From: Phycisphaerae bacterium | GTDB taxonomy: Bacteria; Planctomycetota; Phycisphaerae; Sedimentisphaerales; Anaerobacaceae | Reading direction: 5' to 3' | Length of the DNA stretch: 25,671 bases | Assembly (NCBI GenBank): GCA_030602845.1 | Contig: JAUVYZ010000001.1 | Location: 1 to 25,671, forward strand | Shown: piece after piece, positions 8,154-16,700 of the stretch | Position numbering within the stretch: the first letter of the stretch is position 1 | How the letters are laid out: each line of letters starts with the position of its first letter | Position numbers and translations under genes: made by a program | Notes under the pieces: generated by a model | Database searches by the model: none | What the model was told of the DNA's origin: nothing | Seen by the model: only the letters and a program-made list of their open reading frames with translations

Positions 8154-10373
8154 ATGGCCGAAATTTTCAAAAGAAAAATCGTTAAGTTATTGAAGCACGC
8201 CGATTACGCACCGCTGAAACTTTCACAACTGGCCAGGGCATTAGGTGTAAGTTCGGAAGATTATCCCCAGTTCAAATCGGCTTTTGAAGAGCTTCGTCGG
8301 GCCGGACACGTGGTGATAGGTGCGGGTAATTTGATTAGTCTGCCGCCATTATCCGGCCGAATTATAGGGACATTCAGGGCAAACCCCAGAGGATTTGGCT
8401 TCATAACACCTCTCGAACCCCATTCGCACGGTGATTTATTTGTACCGCCGAGCGCGACAGGCGATGCAATGACCGGCGATATAGTTGCCGCCAAGGTTGT
8501 AAAAAAAGGTAAACGCGCCGGACAGATGCGATACAGCGGCAAAGTGGTCGAGATTCTTGAACGAGCACAAAACAGATTCGTCGGAACTCTATTAAAACAG
8601 CCCGAAGGATGGATTGTGCAGCCGGATGGGACGAGCTTTTTCGAGCCGATTTCTGTTGATGATGTCGGCGCAAAAGGGGGCCAGCGGAAGGACAAGGTTG
8701 TGGTCGAAATACTTTCGTATCCGACGGAAAAATATCTGGCACGCGGCGTAATTATCGAGGTGCTCGGCAAAGCAGGACGATATGAAAGCGAGATAAAGTC
8801 AATAATTCACCAGTTTCATTTGCCGAGCGAGTTTGATGACGATTGTGTCGAACAGGCGCGGAGGGCCGCTGCTGAATTTAATCCTGAGCAACCCGGTGCA
8901 AGAGAGGACATAACGGGAAAAGTGGTTGTTACGATTGACCCGCCGGATGCAAAAGATTTTGACGATGCGATAAGTCTTGAGAAGGATTCCGACGGCAACT
9001 GGGTGCTGGGAGTTCACATTGCAGATGTCAGTAATTTTGTGTCGGCGGATTCGCCGCTGGATATTGAAGCGAAAGATCGCGGAAACAGCGTTTATCTGCC
9101 CGGCAAGACCATTGCGATGCTGCCGGAGATTTTAAGTAACGGTATATGCAGTCTTCAGCCAGGACAGAAGCGTTTTGTTAAAAGTGCGTATTTAACTTAT
9201 GACCAAGATGGTAACGTTTTGTCTCGCCGCTTTGCCAATAGTGTTTGTCGTTCGGCGCAGCGATTGACCTACAAAGAAGCGGACAAAGCTTTGAAAGGCC
9301 GCATTAAGGGGATTAAGCCGGAAGTGGTCGAGCTGCTGAAAAATATGGAGGCGCTTAGCCGGGTTATTGAAGAACGACGAGCGAAGAACGGAATGCTCCA
9401 TCTGGATTTGCCGGAGACTGAGTTGATAATGGATAAATCGGGACGGGTTGTGGACGCTTGCCCCGCTGATGACAGCTATCCGCATACGATAATCGAAATG
9501 TTTATGGTGGAGGCCAATGAGGCGGTGGCGTCAGTTCTGGACCGGGTCAATGTCAAGTTTATGCGGCGGATTCATCCTGAGCCGGACGCTTTAAGCATGA
9601 AAAATCTCGCCAGGCTCGTTAGGGCGTTTGGTTTCAGTCTGCCTCGAAGTCCGGGCCGCGCAGCGATACAGGATTTGTTAGCCGCCGTTGAGGGGGCTGA
9701 TTGTTCTTTAGCTGTTAATTTGGCGGTGCTGCGGAGTTTCGAGAAGGCCCAGTACGCGCCGCTGCATATCGGCCATTTTGCGCTGGCTTCGAGTAACTAC
9801 TGTCATTTTACCAGCCCGATACGCCGGTATGCGGATTTACTTGTTCATCGCGTTTTGGAGTGCCATCTGCAAAATCGTTCTGGTTCGGCCGGGGACATCT
9901 CGGCCGGGCTGGATTTGACCGAGATTGGAAAACACATCAGCTTTACCGAGCAACGTGCTGAGGACGCAGAAAAAGAGCTGACCACCGTTCTGATTTTGCA
10001 AATGTTGAGCAATCGCATTGGTGACAAACTTGACTGCGTTGTTACCGGCCTTGCGAGTTTTGGGGTATTCGTGCAGTCGCGGAAATTCGGGATTGAAGGT
10101 CTTATACAGATGGGCGATTTGGGACCGGACGAATGGAAATACAGCCCAAAGACCCAGTGTATTGTCGGACTACGCTGCGGACGCAGTATTCACTTGGGTC
10201 AGGCCATAAAAGTGCGTATAATCTCTGTAAACGTCCCCGCACGTCAGTTGAATGTGTCCCCTGTTGAGCCGTTGGCTAAAGAGCCTGTTCGGAAAAAGAA
10301 AACTGCAAAGAAGTCCAACAAAGGCCGCGTGCGGAGAAGGGCAAAAGGAAAAATGGGGAATCTAAAAAAGTAA
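8154..10373 (+). CDS. rnr: Ribonuclease R (RNB-family 3'-5' exoribonuclease)
   Basis: This 739-residue protein has the full RNase R layout. A helix-turn-helix-like N-terminus (residues 1-65) is followed by cold-shock/OB domains starting with GRIIGTFRANPRGFGFITP. The RNB catalytic domain follows, with IDPPDAKDFDDAISL at 261-275, whose Asp residues 262, 265/268, 270 and 271 bind the catalytic metals, and FTSPIRRYADLLVHR further on. An S1 domain at about 623-700 (GDKLDCVVTGLASFGVFV) precedes a Lys/Arg-rich tail from about 710. RNase R degrades structured mRNA and rRNA processively in the cytoplasm. The ATG at 8154 lacks a strong ribosome-binding site. Notably, the tail segment EPVRKKK and what follows has a second, near-identical copy at 12880, after the next two genes. 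Confidence 0.96.
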   Translation: MAEIFKRKIVKLLKHADYAPLKLSQLARALGVSSEDYPQFKSAFEELRRAGHVVIGAGNLISLPPLSGRIIGTFRANPRGFGFITPLEPHSHGDLFVPPSATGDAMTGDIVAAKVVKKGKRAGQMRYSGKVVEILERAQNRFVGTLLKQPEGWIVQPDGTSFFEPISVDDVGAKGGQRKDKVVVEILSYPTEKYLARGVIIEVLGKAGRYESEIKSIIHQFHLPSEFDDDCVEQARRAAAEFNPEQPGAREDITGKVVVTIDPPDAKDFDDAISLEKDSDGNWVLGVHIADVSNFVSADSPLDIEAKDRGNSVYLPGKTIAMLPEILSNGICSLQPGQKRFVKSAYLTYDQDGNVLSRRFANSVCRSAQRLTYKEADKALKGRIKGIKPEVVELLKNMEALSRVIEERRAKNGMLHLDLPETELIMDKSGRVVDACPADDSYPHTIIEMFMVEANEAVASVLDRVNVKFMRRIHPEPDALSMKNLARLVRAFGFSLPRSPGRAAIQDLLAAVEGADCSLAVNLAVLRSFEKAQYAPLHIGHFALASSNYCHFTSPIRRYADLLVHRVLECHLQNRSGSAGDISAGLDLTEIGKHISFTEQRAEDAEKELTTVLILQMLSNRIGDKLDCVVTGLASFGVFVQSRKFGIEGLIQMGDLGPDEWKYSPKTQCIVGLRCGRSIHLGQAIKVRIISVNVPARQLNVSPVEPLAKEPVRKKKTAKKSNKGRVRRRAKGKMGNLKK

Positions 10374-10420
10374 CGATTATAATAAGCAAATAATCTAAAT
10401 TAAATTTCGGAGGAACCACA

Positions 10421-11320
10421 ATGGGTAATCTCAATCGACGCGATTTTTTCAAGAAGTCGGCACTGCTGTCCGGCGGTTTGGCTGTGGGCGGTGCTGCGGC
10501 ACAAAGTAAAGGAGCTAAGGCAGTAAAGGTTTCGGCAGCGAAAAAGCCGCTGCTCAAGCTCGGTCTGATGAGCTACAATCTGGCTCGCGGCTGGGACATC
10601 GAAACGATCATCAAGAACTGCACCGAGGCCAAGTTCCAGCATATCGAACTTCGTACGACGCATGCCCACAAGGTGGAGGTTAATCTCTCCAGGTTGGAGC
10701 GTAAGGAAGTGCGCAAGCGGTTTGAAGATTCGGCATTGGAGGCAATCAGTCTGGCCAGCGGCTTTAGCTACCACCACGCCGACGCCGCCCGGCTGCGGCA
10801 GAACATTGAAGGGACCAAGGAATATACCAAGCTTGCTCACGATATCGGCGCGTTGGGAATTCGGGTATTTCCCAACGCGGTAAGCGATAAGGGCGTTTCG
10901 GTGGAAAAAACATTAGAGCAAATCGGCAAGGCTGTGCGGGAGTGCGGGGAATTTGCCAGGGATTACGGGGTAGAGATTCGACTGGCCAACCACGGGCGGG
11001 GCACCAACCGAGTGCAGGTCACCCGTAAAATTCTCGATTATGCGGACACGCCTCATGTTTACGTCAACTGGAACTGCGATGGATCCGATATCGAAGCCCC
11101 CGGCTTCGAATCGAATTTCAATCTGGTCAAGGATCAAATAAGCAATATCCACCTGCACAGTTTGTATAACGAAAAATATCCCTACCGCAAACTCTTCCAG
11201 TTGCTGCGGAAAAATAATTACCAGCGCTACTGCGACGCCGAAATCGGCGAAAGCAAGGAACCCGTACGCCTTATGAAATACTACCGCGGTTTGTTCCTGG
11301 CCCTCCAGGACGCACTATAA
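10421..11320 (+). CDS. Tat-exported sugar phosphate isomerase/epimerase-like TIM barrel
   Basis: This 299-residue protein has a Tat signal with twin arginine (MGNLNRRDFFKKSALLSGGL), cleaved near AAAQS. The rest fits the AP-endonuclease-2/xylose-isomerase-like TIM barrel: LKLGLMSYNLARGWDIETII, FQHIELRTTHAHKVEVN, LGIRVFPNAV, VEIRLANHGRGTNR, VYVNWNCDGSD and ISNIHLHSLYNE, ending with the strand YCDAEIGE. His, Asp and Glu in these strands are likely metal ligands. Such proteins isomerise or epimerise sugars or act as 3-keto-sugar hydrolases; the specific reaction is unknown. A GGAGG sits 7 bases upstream of the ATG. It pairs with the Tat oxidoreductase 91 bp downstream; Tat-isomerase plus Tat-Gfo/Idh/MocA pairs are common in Planctomycetota. 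Confidence 0.86.
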   Translation: MGNLNRRDFFKKSALLSGGLAVGGAAAQSKGAKAVKVSAAKKPLLKLGLMSYNLARGWDIETIIKNCTEAKFQHIELRTTHAHKVEVNLSRLERKEVRKRFEDSALEAISLASGFSYHHADAARLRQNIEGTKEYTKLAHDIGALGIRVFPNAVSDKGVSVEKTLEQIGKAVRECGEFARDYGVEIRLANHGRGTNRVQVTRKILDYADTPHVYVNWNCDGSDIEAPGFESNFNLVKDQISNIHLHSLYNEKYPYRKLFQLLRKNNYQRYCDAEIGESKEPVRLMKYYRGLFLALQDAL

Positions 11321-11361
11321 TAAACTCGGTTATTTTAGTGGCCTGTGTGAACAGGAGGTTT

Positions 11362-11412
11362 ATGTTTTTTAGAGTGGAGAAGTGGTCCTTATATCTTTCG
11401 GGAGAAGAATAA
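11362..11412 (+). CDS. Candidate 16-codon leader peptide before the oxidoreductase
   Basis: An ATG at 11362 has a near-perfect AGGAGG (11353-11358) three bases upstream and encodes MFFRVEKWSLYLSGEE. Its TAA stop overlaps the start ATG of the oxidoreductase by one base (TAATG at 11410-11414). The GGAG that serves the oxidoreductase lies inside the leader's last codons, so ribosomes ending on the leader could reinitiate. A 5-bp hairpin (CCTGT-GTGA-ACAGG, 11342-11355) covers part of the leader's ribosome-binding site. The ORF is short and could be chance, but the combination of strong site and overlap is suggestive. Confidence 0.4.
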   Translation: MFFRVEKWSLYLSGEE

Positions 11413-12839
11413 TGATAAGAATAAAACGACGAGATTTTTTGAAAGGTTCTCTGGCGGCGGGGGTTGGTTTGTTTACGCCTTTTTCACGCGTTCGGGGCGC
11501 GAATGACGACATTCGCGTCGCTATGGTTGGCGTGGGCTCGAACGTGAAGGTCGGGGGCATAGGTAAAGCAATGATGCGCAGTATAAGGAAAATCCCCGGT
11601 GTGCGCATCGTGGCGCTCTGCGATCCGGAAAACGCTCACCTGTATCCTGAAGTCCGGAAATTCAAAGACCGCAAGGAAAAATGCGACGCTTACGTCGACA
11701 TTCGCAAGCTTCTGGACAACAAAGACATCGACGCTATCGTCGTGGGCACCCCCAACCACTGGCATGTACTGGCAGCGGTTTGGGCCTGTCAGGCGGGCAA
11801 GGACGCCTTTGTGCAGAAGCCCTTCTCGCACAATATGTTCGAAGGCCGTAAAGCTGCGGAAGCGGCGCGCAAGTATAACCGCATAGTGTCGGCGACCCAC
11901 GGCTCGCGGGGCAGGTCGGGCGTGGGTGAGGCTTTCGCATACGCCCGGAAGGGGAAGCTTGGCAAAATCCTGTATGTGCGCGGCACTACTTACCGGCGGC
12001 GCAACAGCATCGGCAAGGTAAAAGGTTCGCAGCCGGTCCCGAAGACGTTGGACTATGACCTGTGGTCCGGCCCGGCCCCAATTTTGCCGGTAATGCGTGA
12101 GGAACTCCACTATGACTGGCACTGGATCTGGACCTACGGGGACGGTGACCTGGGCAACCTTGGCATCCACAATTTGGACGCCTGCCGGTGGGCCCTCGGG
12201 AAGGAGAGACTGCCGGAACGCGTGCTGACCCTGGGAGGCCGCTTCGGATACGAAGATGACGGCCAGACGCCGAATACAATAATCACTTTCTACGACTACA
12301 AGCCGGCTCCTATTATTTATGAGGTGCGCGGTTTGCCGACGACGGAGCGGTACAAGGGCATTGGCAGCGGTGTAGTCGTCCACTGCGAGCATGGATACAT
12401 CGTCGGGAACAAGGCTTACGATAATAATGACAAGTTGATCCGGGAATTCGAGCCTACCAACCAGGATTCATTTACCAACTTCTTTAGCGTGGTACGCAGC
12501 CACAAGATGAGCGACCAGCAGGAGAATGCGCTAAGCGGCCATCTCTCGGCATGCCTGGTCCATATGGGCAACATCTCATATCGCATCGGTAAGGAGACTG
12601 ACAGCGAGCAGATCCGCGAGATCGTCCGGGCGGACAAGAACTTTTCCGAAACTTACGACCGCTTCTGTGCTCATTTGGCGGAGCACAAGGTCGACATAGA
12701 GAAACACCACGTTACTGTCGGTCCGTGGCTGAGGATGAATCCCAGGGAGGAAAGATTTGTAGGAGCGTTCAGCAAACGGGCCAATCAACTGCGGACAACA
12801 AACTATCGCCCTCCATTCGTTGTACCGGAAAAAGTGTAG
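11412..12839 (+). CDS. Tat-exported Gfo/Idh/MocA-family oxidoreductase
   Basis: This 475-residue protein starts with a Tat signal (MIRIKRRDFLKGSLAAGVGL). It continues with the Rossmann strand IRVAMVGVGSN, then IVALCDP, IDAIVVGTPNHWHVLAAV and DAFVQKPFSHNMFEGRKAAE. The last holds the conserved Lys of the family's EKP-like motif, here QKP. GDLGNLGIHNLDACRWALG contains the His/Asp catalytic helix. These enzymes use tightly bound NAD(P) to oxidise or reduce sugar carbons in the periplasm. The start at 11412 is favoured by GGAG 8 bases upstream; an in-frame GTG at 11382 would give 10 more residues without a good site. It forms a pair with the isomerase upstream. By eye its codons look richer in third-position G/C than those of neighbours, a hint of transfer that I could not quantify. 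Confidence 0.92.
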   Translation: MIRIKRRDFLKGSLAAGVGLFTPFSRVRGANDDIRVAMVGVGSNVKVGGIGKAMMRSIRKIPGVRIVALCDPENAHLYPEVRKFKDRKEKCDAYVDIRKLLDNKDIDAIVVGTPNHWHVLAAVWACQAGKDAFVQKPFSHNMFEGRKAAEAARKYNRIVSATHGSRGRSGVGEAFAYARKGKLGKILYVRGTTYRRRNSIGKVKGSQPVPKTLDYDLWSGPAPILPVMREELHYDWHWIWTYGDGDLGNLGIHNLDACRWALGKERLPERVLTLGGRFGYEDDGQTPNTIITFYDYKPAPIIYEVRGLPTTERYKGIGSGVVVHCEHGYIVGNKAYDNNDKLIREFEPTNQDSFTNFFSVVRSHKMSDQQENALSGHLSACLVHMGNISYRIGKETDSEQIREIVRADKNFSETYDRFCAHLAEHKVDIEKHHVTVGPWLRMNPREERFVGAFSKRANQLRTTNYRPPFVVPEKV

Positions 12840-12879
12840 CATCTGTAAAGGTGATACCACTATTGGATATAGCATTACA

Positions 12880-12966
12880 GAGCCTGTTCGAAAAAAGAAA
12901 GGTACAAAGAAGCCCGGGAAAAGAAGGCGAAAAACTAAACGAGCCCGCAATAAATTGCGGGGCTAA
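12880..12966 (+). pseudogene. Orphan copy of the rnr 3' tail
   Basis: In frame with a TAA stop at 12964, this stretch reads EPVRKKKGTKKPGKRRRKTK followed by RARNKLRG. The true rnr tail at 10281 reads EPVRKKKTAKKSNKGRVRRR. The DNA is alike without gaps across 39 bases (10278-10316 against 12877-12915, 33 identical by my count) and in the same codon phase. Upstream of the EPV codons the similarity stops abruptly. It therefore looks like the detached end of an RNase R gene, separated from rnr by the isomerase and oxidoreductase genes. The last codons run into hairpin repeat copy B. Confidence 0.55.
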
Positions 12967-12998
12967 ATAGAGGTTGCTTCGCTTCGCTCGCAATGACA
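12944..12998 (+). repeat. Hairpin plus GGCTAAA plus TTGC..GCAATGAC repeat, copy B
   Basis: CCCGCAA (12944-12950) pairs with TTGCGGG (12955-12961) around TAAA and is followed by GCTAAATAGAG. Next comes GGTTGCTTCGCTTCGCTCGC with AATGAC (12973-12997), itself a short inverted repeat (TTGC/GCAA). The whole layout recurs at 20697-20760. It lies in the spacer between the oxidoreductase and efp. Confidence 0.7.
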
Positions 12999-13047
12999 TT
13001 TTCGTGTTGCGTCGCTTTACGTTTTTCGCTTTGCGTTTTACGTTTTC
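12999..13047 (+). repeat. CGTTTTACG-word tandem repeat
   Basis: This run of CGCTTTACGTTTTTCG-like words (CGCTTTACG, CGCTTTGCG, CGTTTTACG) sits directly upstream of the efp promoter. A reverse-complement relative occurs at 19536-19570 (AACGTAAAACGAAAAATGTA). Confidence 0.55.
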
Positions 13048-13076
13048 TTGACATTTGGCGGGGATTTTGCAATACT
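13048..13076 (+). promoter_or_regulatory. Candidate sigma-70-type promoter for efp
   Basis: An exact TTGACA (13048-13053) is followed by a 17-bp spacer and AATACT (13071-13076), which keeps four of six -10 positions. It lies about 57 bases upstream of the efp ATG with an AT-rich ATTGATTATTG-type leader between. It is the best-formed promoter I see in the window. Confidence 0.55.
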
Positions 13077-13132
13077 GTTCTAATTAATTATTGATAATTG
13101 ATTAATGATTATTGATTTTTGTGGAGTGTAAA

Positions 13133-13693
13133 ATGAGAGCATCGGAGATGAGAAAAGGTCAGACCGTGAAAATTGACGGCAAGCTGTATGCAATTGTTGA
13201 TTATCAACACGTCAAATTAGGCAAAGGCGGTGCGGTTTATCAGACAAAGCTTAAAAGTCTGACCGACGGTTCAATTCAAAATGTTCGGCTGCGCTCGGAA
13301 GAAACGGTCGAAGAGGCGTATCTGGACAAGGGCACATACGAATACCTGTATTCAGCCGGCAGCGAACATGTTCTGATGGATACCAAGACCTACGACCAAA
13401 TCACCCTCGATGACGATGCGTTCGGCGATGGGCCGAAATATCTCAAGCCAAATGCTCGGCTTCAGGTCAGTATGTACCAGGGCAGGCCGATTATAGTTAC
13501 TCTGCCTATCACGGTGGATTTGAAGGTTACCAATACCCCGCCGGAGATTAGGGGCGCGACGGCGACAAATCAAAACAAGCCCGCAACGCTCGAAACCGGG
13601 CTTATCGTACAGGTGCCGCCTTTTATTAAGACCGGTGACATTGTCCGTGTCGATACACGCAGCGGTGAGTATGTAACGAGAGTGAAAGGATAA
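13133..13693 (+). CDS. efp: Translation elongation factor P
   Basis: This 186-residue protein has the normal EF-P length and three-domain layout. The N-terminal KOW-like domain contains VKLGKGGAVYQTKLKSL; the Lys in the GKGGA loop is the position modified in other bacteria and reaches the peptidyl-transferase centre to relieve stalling at polyproline. The middle OB domain includes YLYSAGSEHVLMDTKTYDQI and the last OB domain ends with GLIVQVPPFIKTGDIVRVDT, the EF-P signature. The start at 13133 has a GGAG 8 bases upstream; an in-frame ATG at 13112 would add seven residues encoded by repeat-like leader and is unlikely. It has its own promoter and is followed by an inverted repeat that may end transcription before secA. 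Confidence 0.97.
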   Translation: MRASEMRKGQTVKIDGKLYAIVDYQHVKLGKGGAVYQTKLKSLTDGSIQNVRLRSEETVEEAYLDKGTYEYLYSAGSEHVLMDTKTYDQITLDDDAFGDGPKYLKPNARLQVSMYQGRPIIVTLPITVDLKVTNTPPEIRGATATNQNKPATLETGLIVQVPPFIKTGDIVRVDTRSGEYVTRVKG

Positions 13694-13774
13694 AAAGTGA
13701 GCTAAAGTGCCTAAAGTGAGCTAAAGTGCCTAAAGTAGTGGATTATTTTTTTTACTTTAGCTTACTACTTTTTT
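13692..13774 (+). terminator. Tandem 19-bp repeat and inverted repeat between efp and secA
   Basis: Two tandem 19-bp copies of AGTGAGCTAAAGTGCCTAA lie at 13696-13733. A partial reverse complement, ACTTTAGCTTACTACTTTTT, follows at 13754-13773. AAAAAGTGAGCTAAAGT can therefore pair with it across a loop, and the structure ends in a T-run, so it may act as the efp terminator. The two tandem copies give alternative pairings. Confidence 0.45.
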
Positions 13775-13781
13775 AGTTGTG

Positions 13782-16700
13782 ATGTTTGATAAAGTCAGCA
13801 AAATTCTTGTAAAGGTTTTTGGCTCTCGTAATGAGCGGTTGGTAAAGGCGTATTCGGTAATCGCTCAGCAATCGGGCGAATTTGAAGAGCAAATAAAAAA
13901 GCTCGACGACGAGGCCTTAAAAGCGAAAACTGCTGAGTTCAAGTCCACCCTAAAAGCGGGCGCCAAGCCGGAGGATATTCTACCCGAAGTCTTCGCAGTC
14001 GTTCGCGAAGCGGCAAGGCGAAATGTCGATATGCGGCATTTCGACGTTCAGCTTATCGGAGGCAATGTCCTCTACGAAGGCAAGATTGCTGAAATGGTTA
14101 CGGGCGAGGGTAAAACGCTGGTGGCAACACTGGCAGCATACCTTGTTCATCTGACCGGAAGAAAGATCCATATAGTTACGGTCAACGATTATCTGGCCAA
14201 GCGTGATGCAGAATGGATGGGGCCGATATATGAGGCGCTGGGACTGACGGTGGGTGCGATTCAGGCGGGAATGGATACGTCCGGTGACGAGCGGAAAGGT
14301 CAGTATGGCTGCGATATAACATACGGCACAAACAATGAGTTCGGCTTCGATTACCTTCGCGACAATATGAAGATATCACTTGAGCAAATGGTGCAGGGCC
14401 AACTGCAATACGCGATAATCGACGAGGTCGATTCGATTCTAATTGATGAGGCCAGGACGCCTCTGATTATATCGGGCCCGGCCTTTGATGATGTCAGCAG
14501 ATATAAAACAGCAGACCAGGTGGCAAGGAAGTTGCTTGGCCTGCAAAGCGGCTACGACCGCACGAAAAAACAAATTGATTCCGCCCAGCGCAGGCAGGCC
14601 GGCGCTCAGGGCGAACTGGCGGAAGCAAAAAGAGAAAAGGACAACGAGCGAATCAAGAAGGCCCAGAAGGCAATCGAGGAAAGTCAGGCGGAGCTTGAGA
14701 GCGCACAAGTCAGGCTGACAGACGCTACGCAATATTACGAAGTCGAATACGACAGGAAGCAGGCGCATCTTACGCACGAAGGGGTAGGGGCCGCACAGGA
14801 GATAGCCGGCGTAGGGTCGTTCTTTACCGGCTCAAATATGGAATGGCCGCATCTTCTGGAACAGAGCCTGCGGGCCCACGTTACGTTCGAGAGAGAAAAG
14901 GACTACGTCGTTATAGAGGACAAGGTGGTTATCGTTGACGAATTTACCGGCCGATTGATGCACGGCCGGCAGTGGTCGGACGGACTGCACCAGGCGGTCG
15001 AAGCAAAAGAAAATGTATCGGTAAAAGAAGAAACCCAAACACTTGCTACTATCACGCTGCAAAATTTCTTCAAACTCTATGACCAGATAGCGGGGATGAC
15101 CGGCACGGCGGCGACCGAGGCCGAGGAGTTTATGAATATCTACAAGCTTGACGTTGTTGTAATACCGACTAACGAGCCCTGCATCAGGGAAAACCGGGAT
15201 GATGTAATCTATCAATCGATGCGCGAAAAGTTTAATGCGATAGTGGAAGAGATAAACGAGGTCAGCAACTCCGGTCGGCCGGTGCTTGTGGGCACGGTAA
15301 GCATTGAGAAGAATGAAGCACTGTCGAAGGCTCTTAAAACGCGATACGGCAAAGAGTATGAGCACGAGGTCCTCAACGCCAAGCACCACGAGCGAGAAGC
15401 TTCGATTGTTGCCAAGGCCGGCCAGCAGCACAGCAGCCGGGATGGCCGAATGCGAGGCAATATAACAATCGCAACAAATATGGCGGGCAGAGGTACGGAT
15501 ATTGTACTCGGCCCCGGCGTAGCTGAAATCGGCGGCTTACATGTCCTTGGGACCGAGCGTCACGAGGCCAGAAGAATCGATAATCAGCTCCGGGGCCGGA
15601 TAGGAAGACAGGGTGACGCCGGCTCCAGCCAATTTTTCCTTAGCTTCGATGATGATTTGATGGCGTTGTTTGACGGAGATAAGATACCAAAACTGTTGAC
15701 CTTAGTTGGTTGGAAGGAAGACGAACCAATTGTTCATCCGAGAATCAGTAAACAAATTGCAAAGGTTCAAAAGAAGGTTGAAGAGCGAAACTTCGAGGTA
15801 CGCAAGAGTCTGCTTGAATATGATGAGGTAATGGACTACCAGCGAAAGATTTTCTATTCACGGAGGCGCAAAATCCTGGCCGGAAAAGGGCTAAAAAACA
15901 TTATCGAAGAGATGATAGATGCCGCTATCGCAAAAAATTGCGACACCATTCTTAACGAGAGCTACCCGCGTAAGTGCATTATCGAGTGGGCCAGAACTGC
16001 TTTCGGTGCCGATTTGAAGCCCTCGGATGTTGCCGGCATTAAGGCAGCGGAAATTGAGAGATTAATAAAACAGCAGGCGAAAGATAATGCAGCTAATGAT
16101 ATATCGCTTTCTATGGGGGAATATTTAGAAGATTACGCAGACCCGCGAAGCTGGGATATTTCCGGCTTGTGCAAGTGGGCGATGAGCGCCTTTCGTGTTA
16201 ATTTAAGCCCGGGCAAAGTCAAGGCACAGGAGCCGGAGGAGATTGAAGAGCAGTTGATTTCAGCCGCGGCTGAGCAAATTGATAAAAAGGATTGTTCACA
16301 ACTAATCGAATTTTTGAAGCCGGATTTTGCTGTCCGCACATTTACCGAATGGGCACGAGCGAAGTTCGATATAAAATTGGACGTCGGCGAGGTTGCGAGC
16401 TTAAATGCGTCCCAAATCCGTCAGCAGCTTGGCGAGGAAACCGCAGCGAAATACAAACAAAGGGAGATTGAGTATCCTGTTGAATTTGCGATGAATATGG
16501 TTTACGGGCCTGGCGGGCCTAACGTATATGCGTTCGAGGCACTGGCGGACTGGGCGAACAAAAAATATAACGCCGGCCTTTCAGTTGAGCGGATACAAAA
16601 CGTCAAACCCAGGGCCTTACATAAACAACTGGTCGAATTGAGCGAAAGCTTTAACAACGGCGAGTTAGACCGAGAGCTTGCTGACAAAGTCGCTCAATTA

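Noticed and set aside
11484..12392. Long minus-strand open frame (302 codons) within the oxidoreductase region
   Set aside because: It is antisense to a clear Gfo/Idh/MocA gene, has no domain sense and arises from the G/C-rich third positions of the true gene.
14832..15431. Minus-strand open frame of 199 codons inside secA
   Set aside because: It is antisense to conserved SecA motor motifs and has no recognisable protein features.
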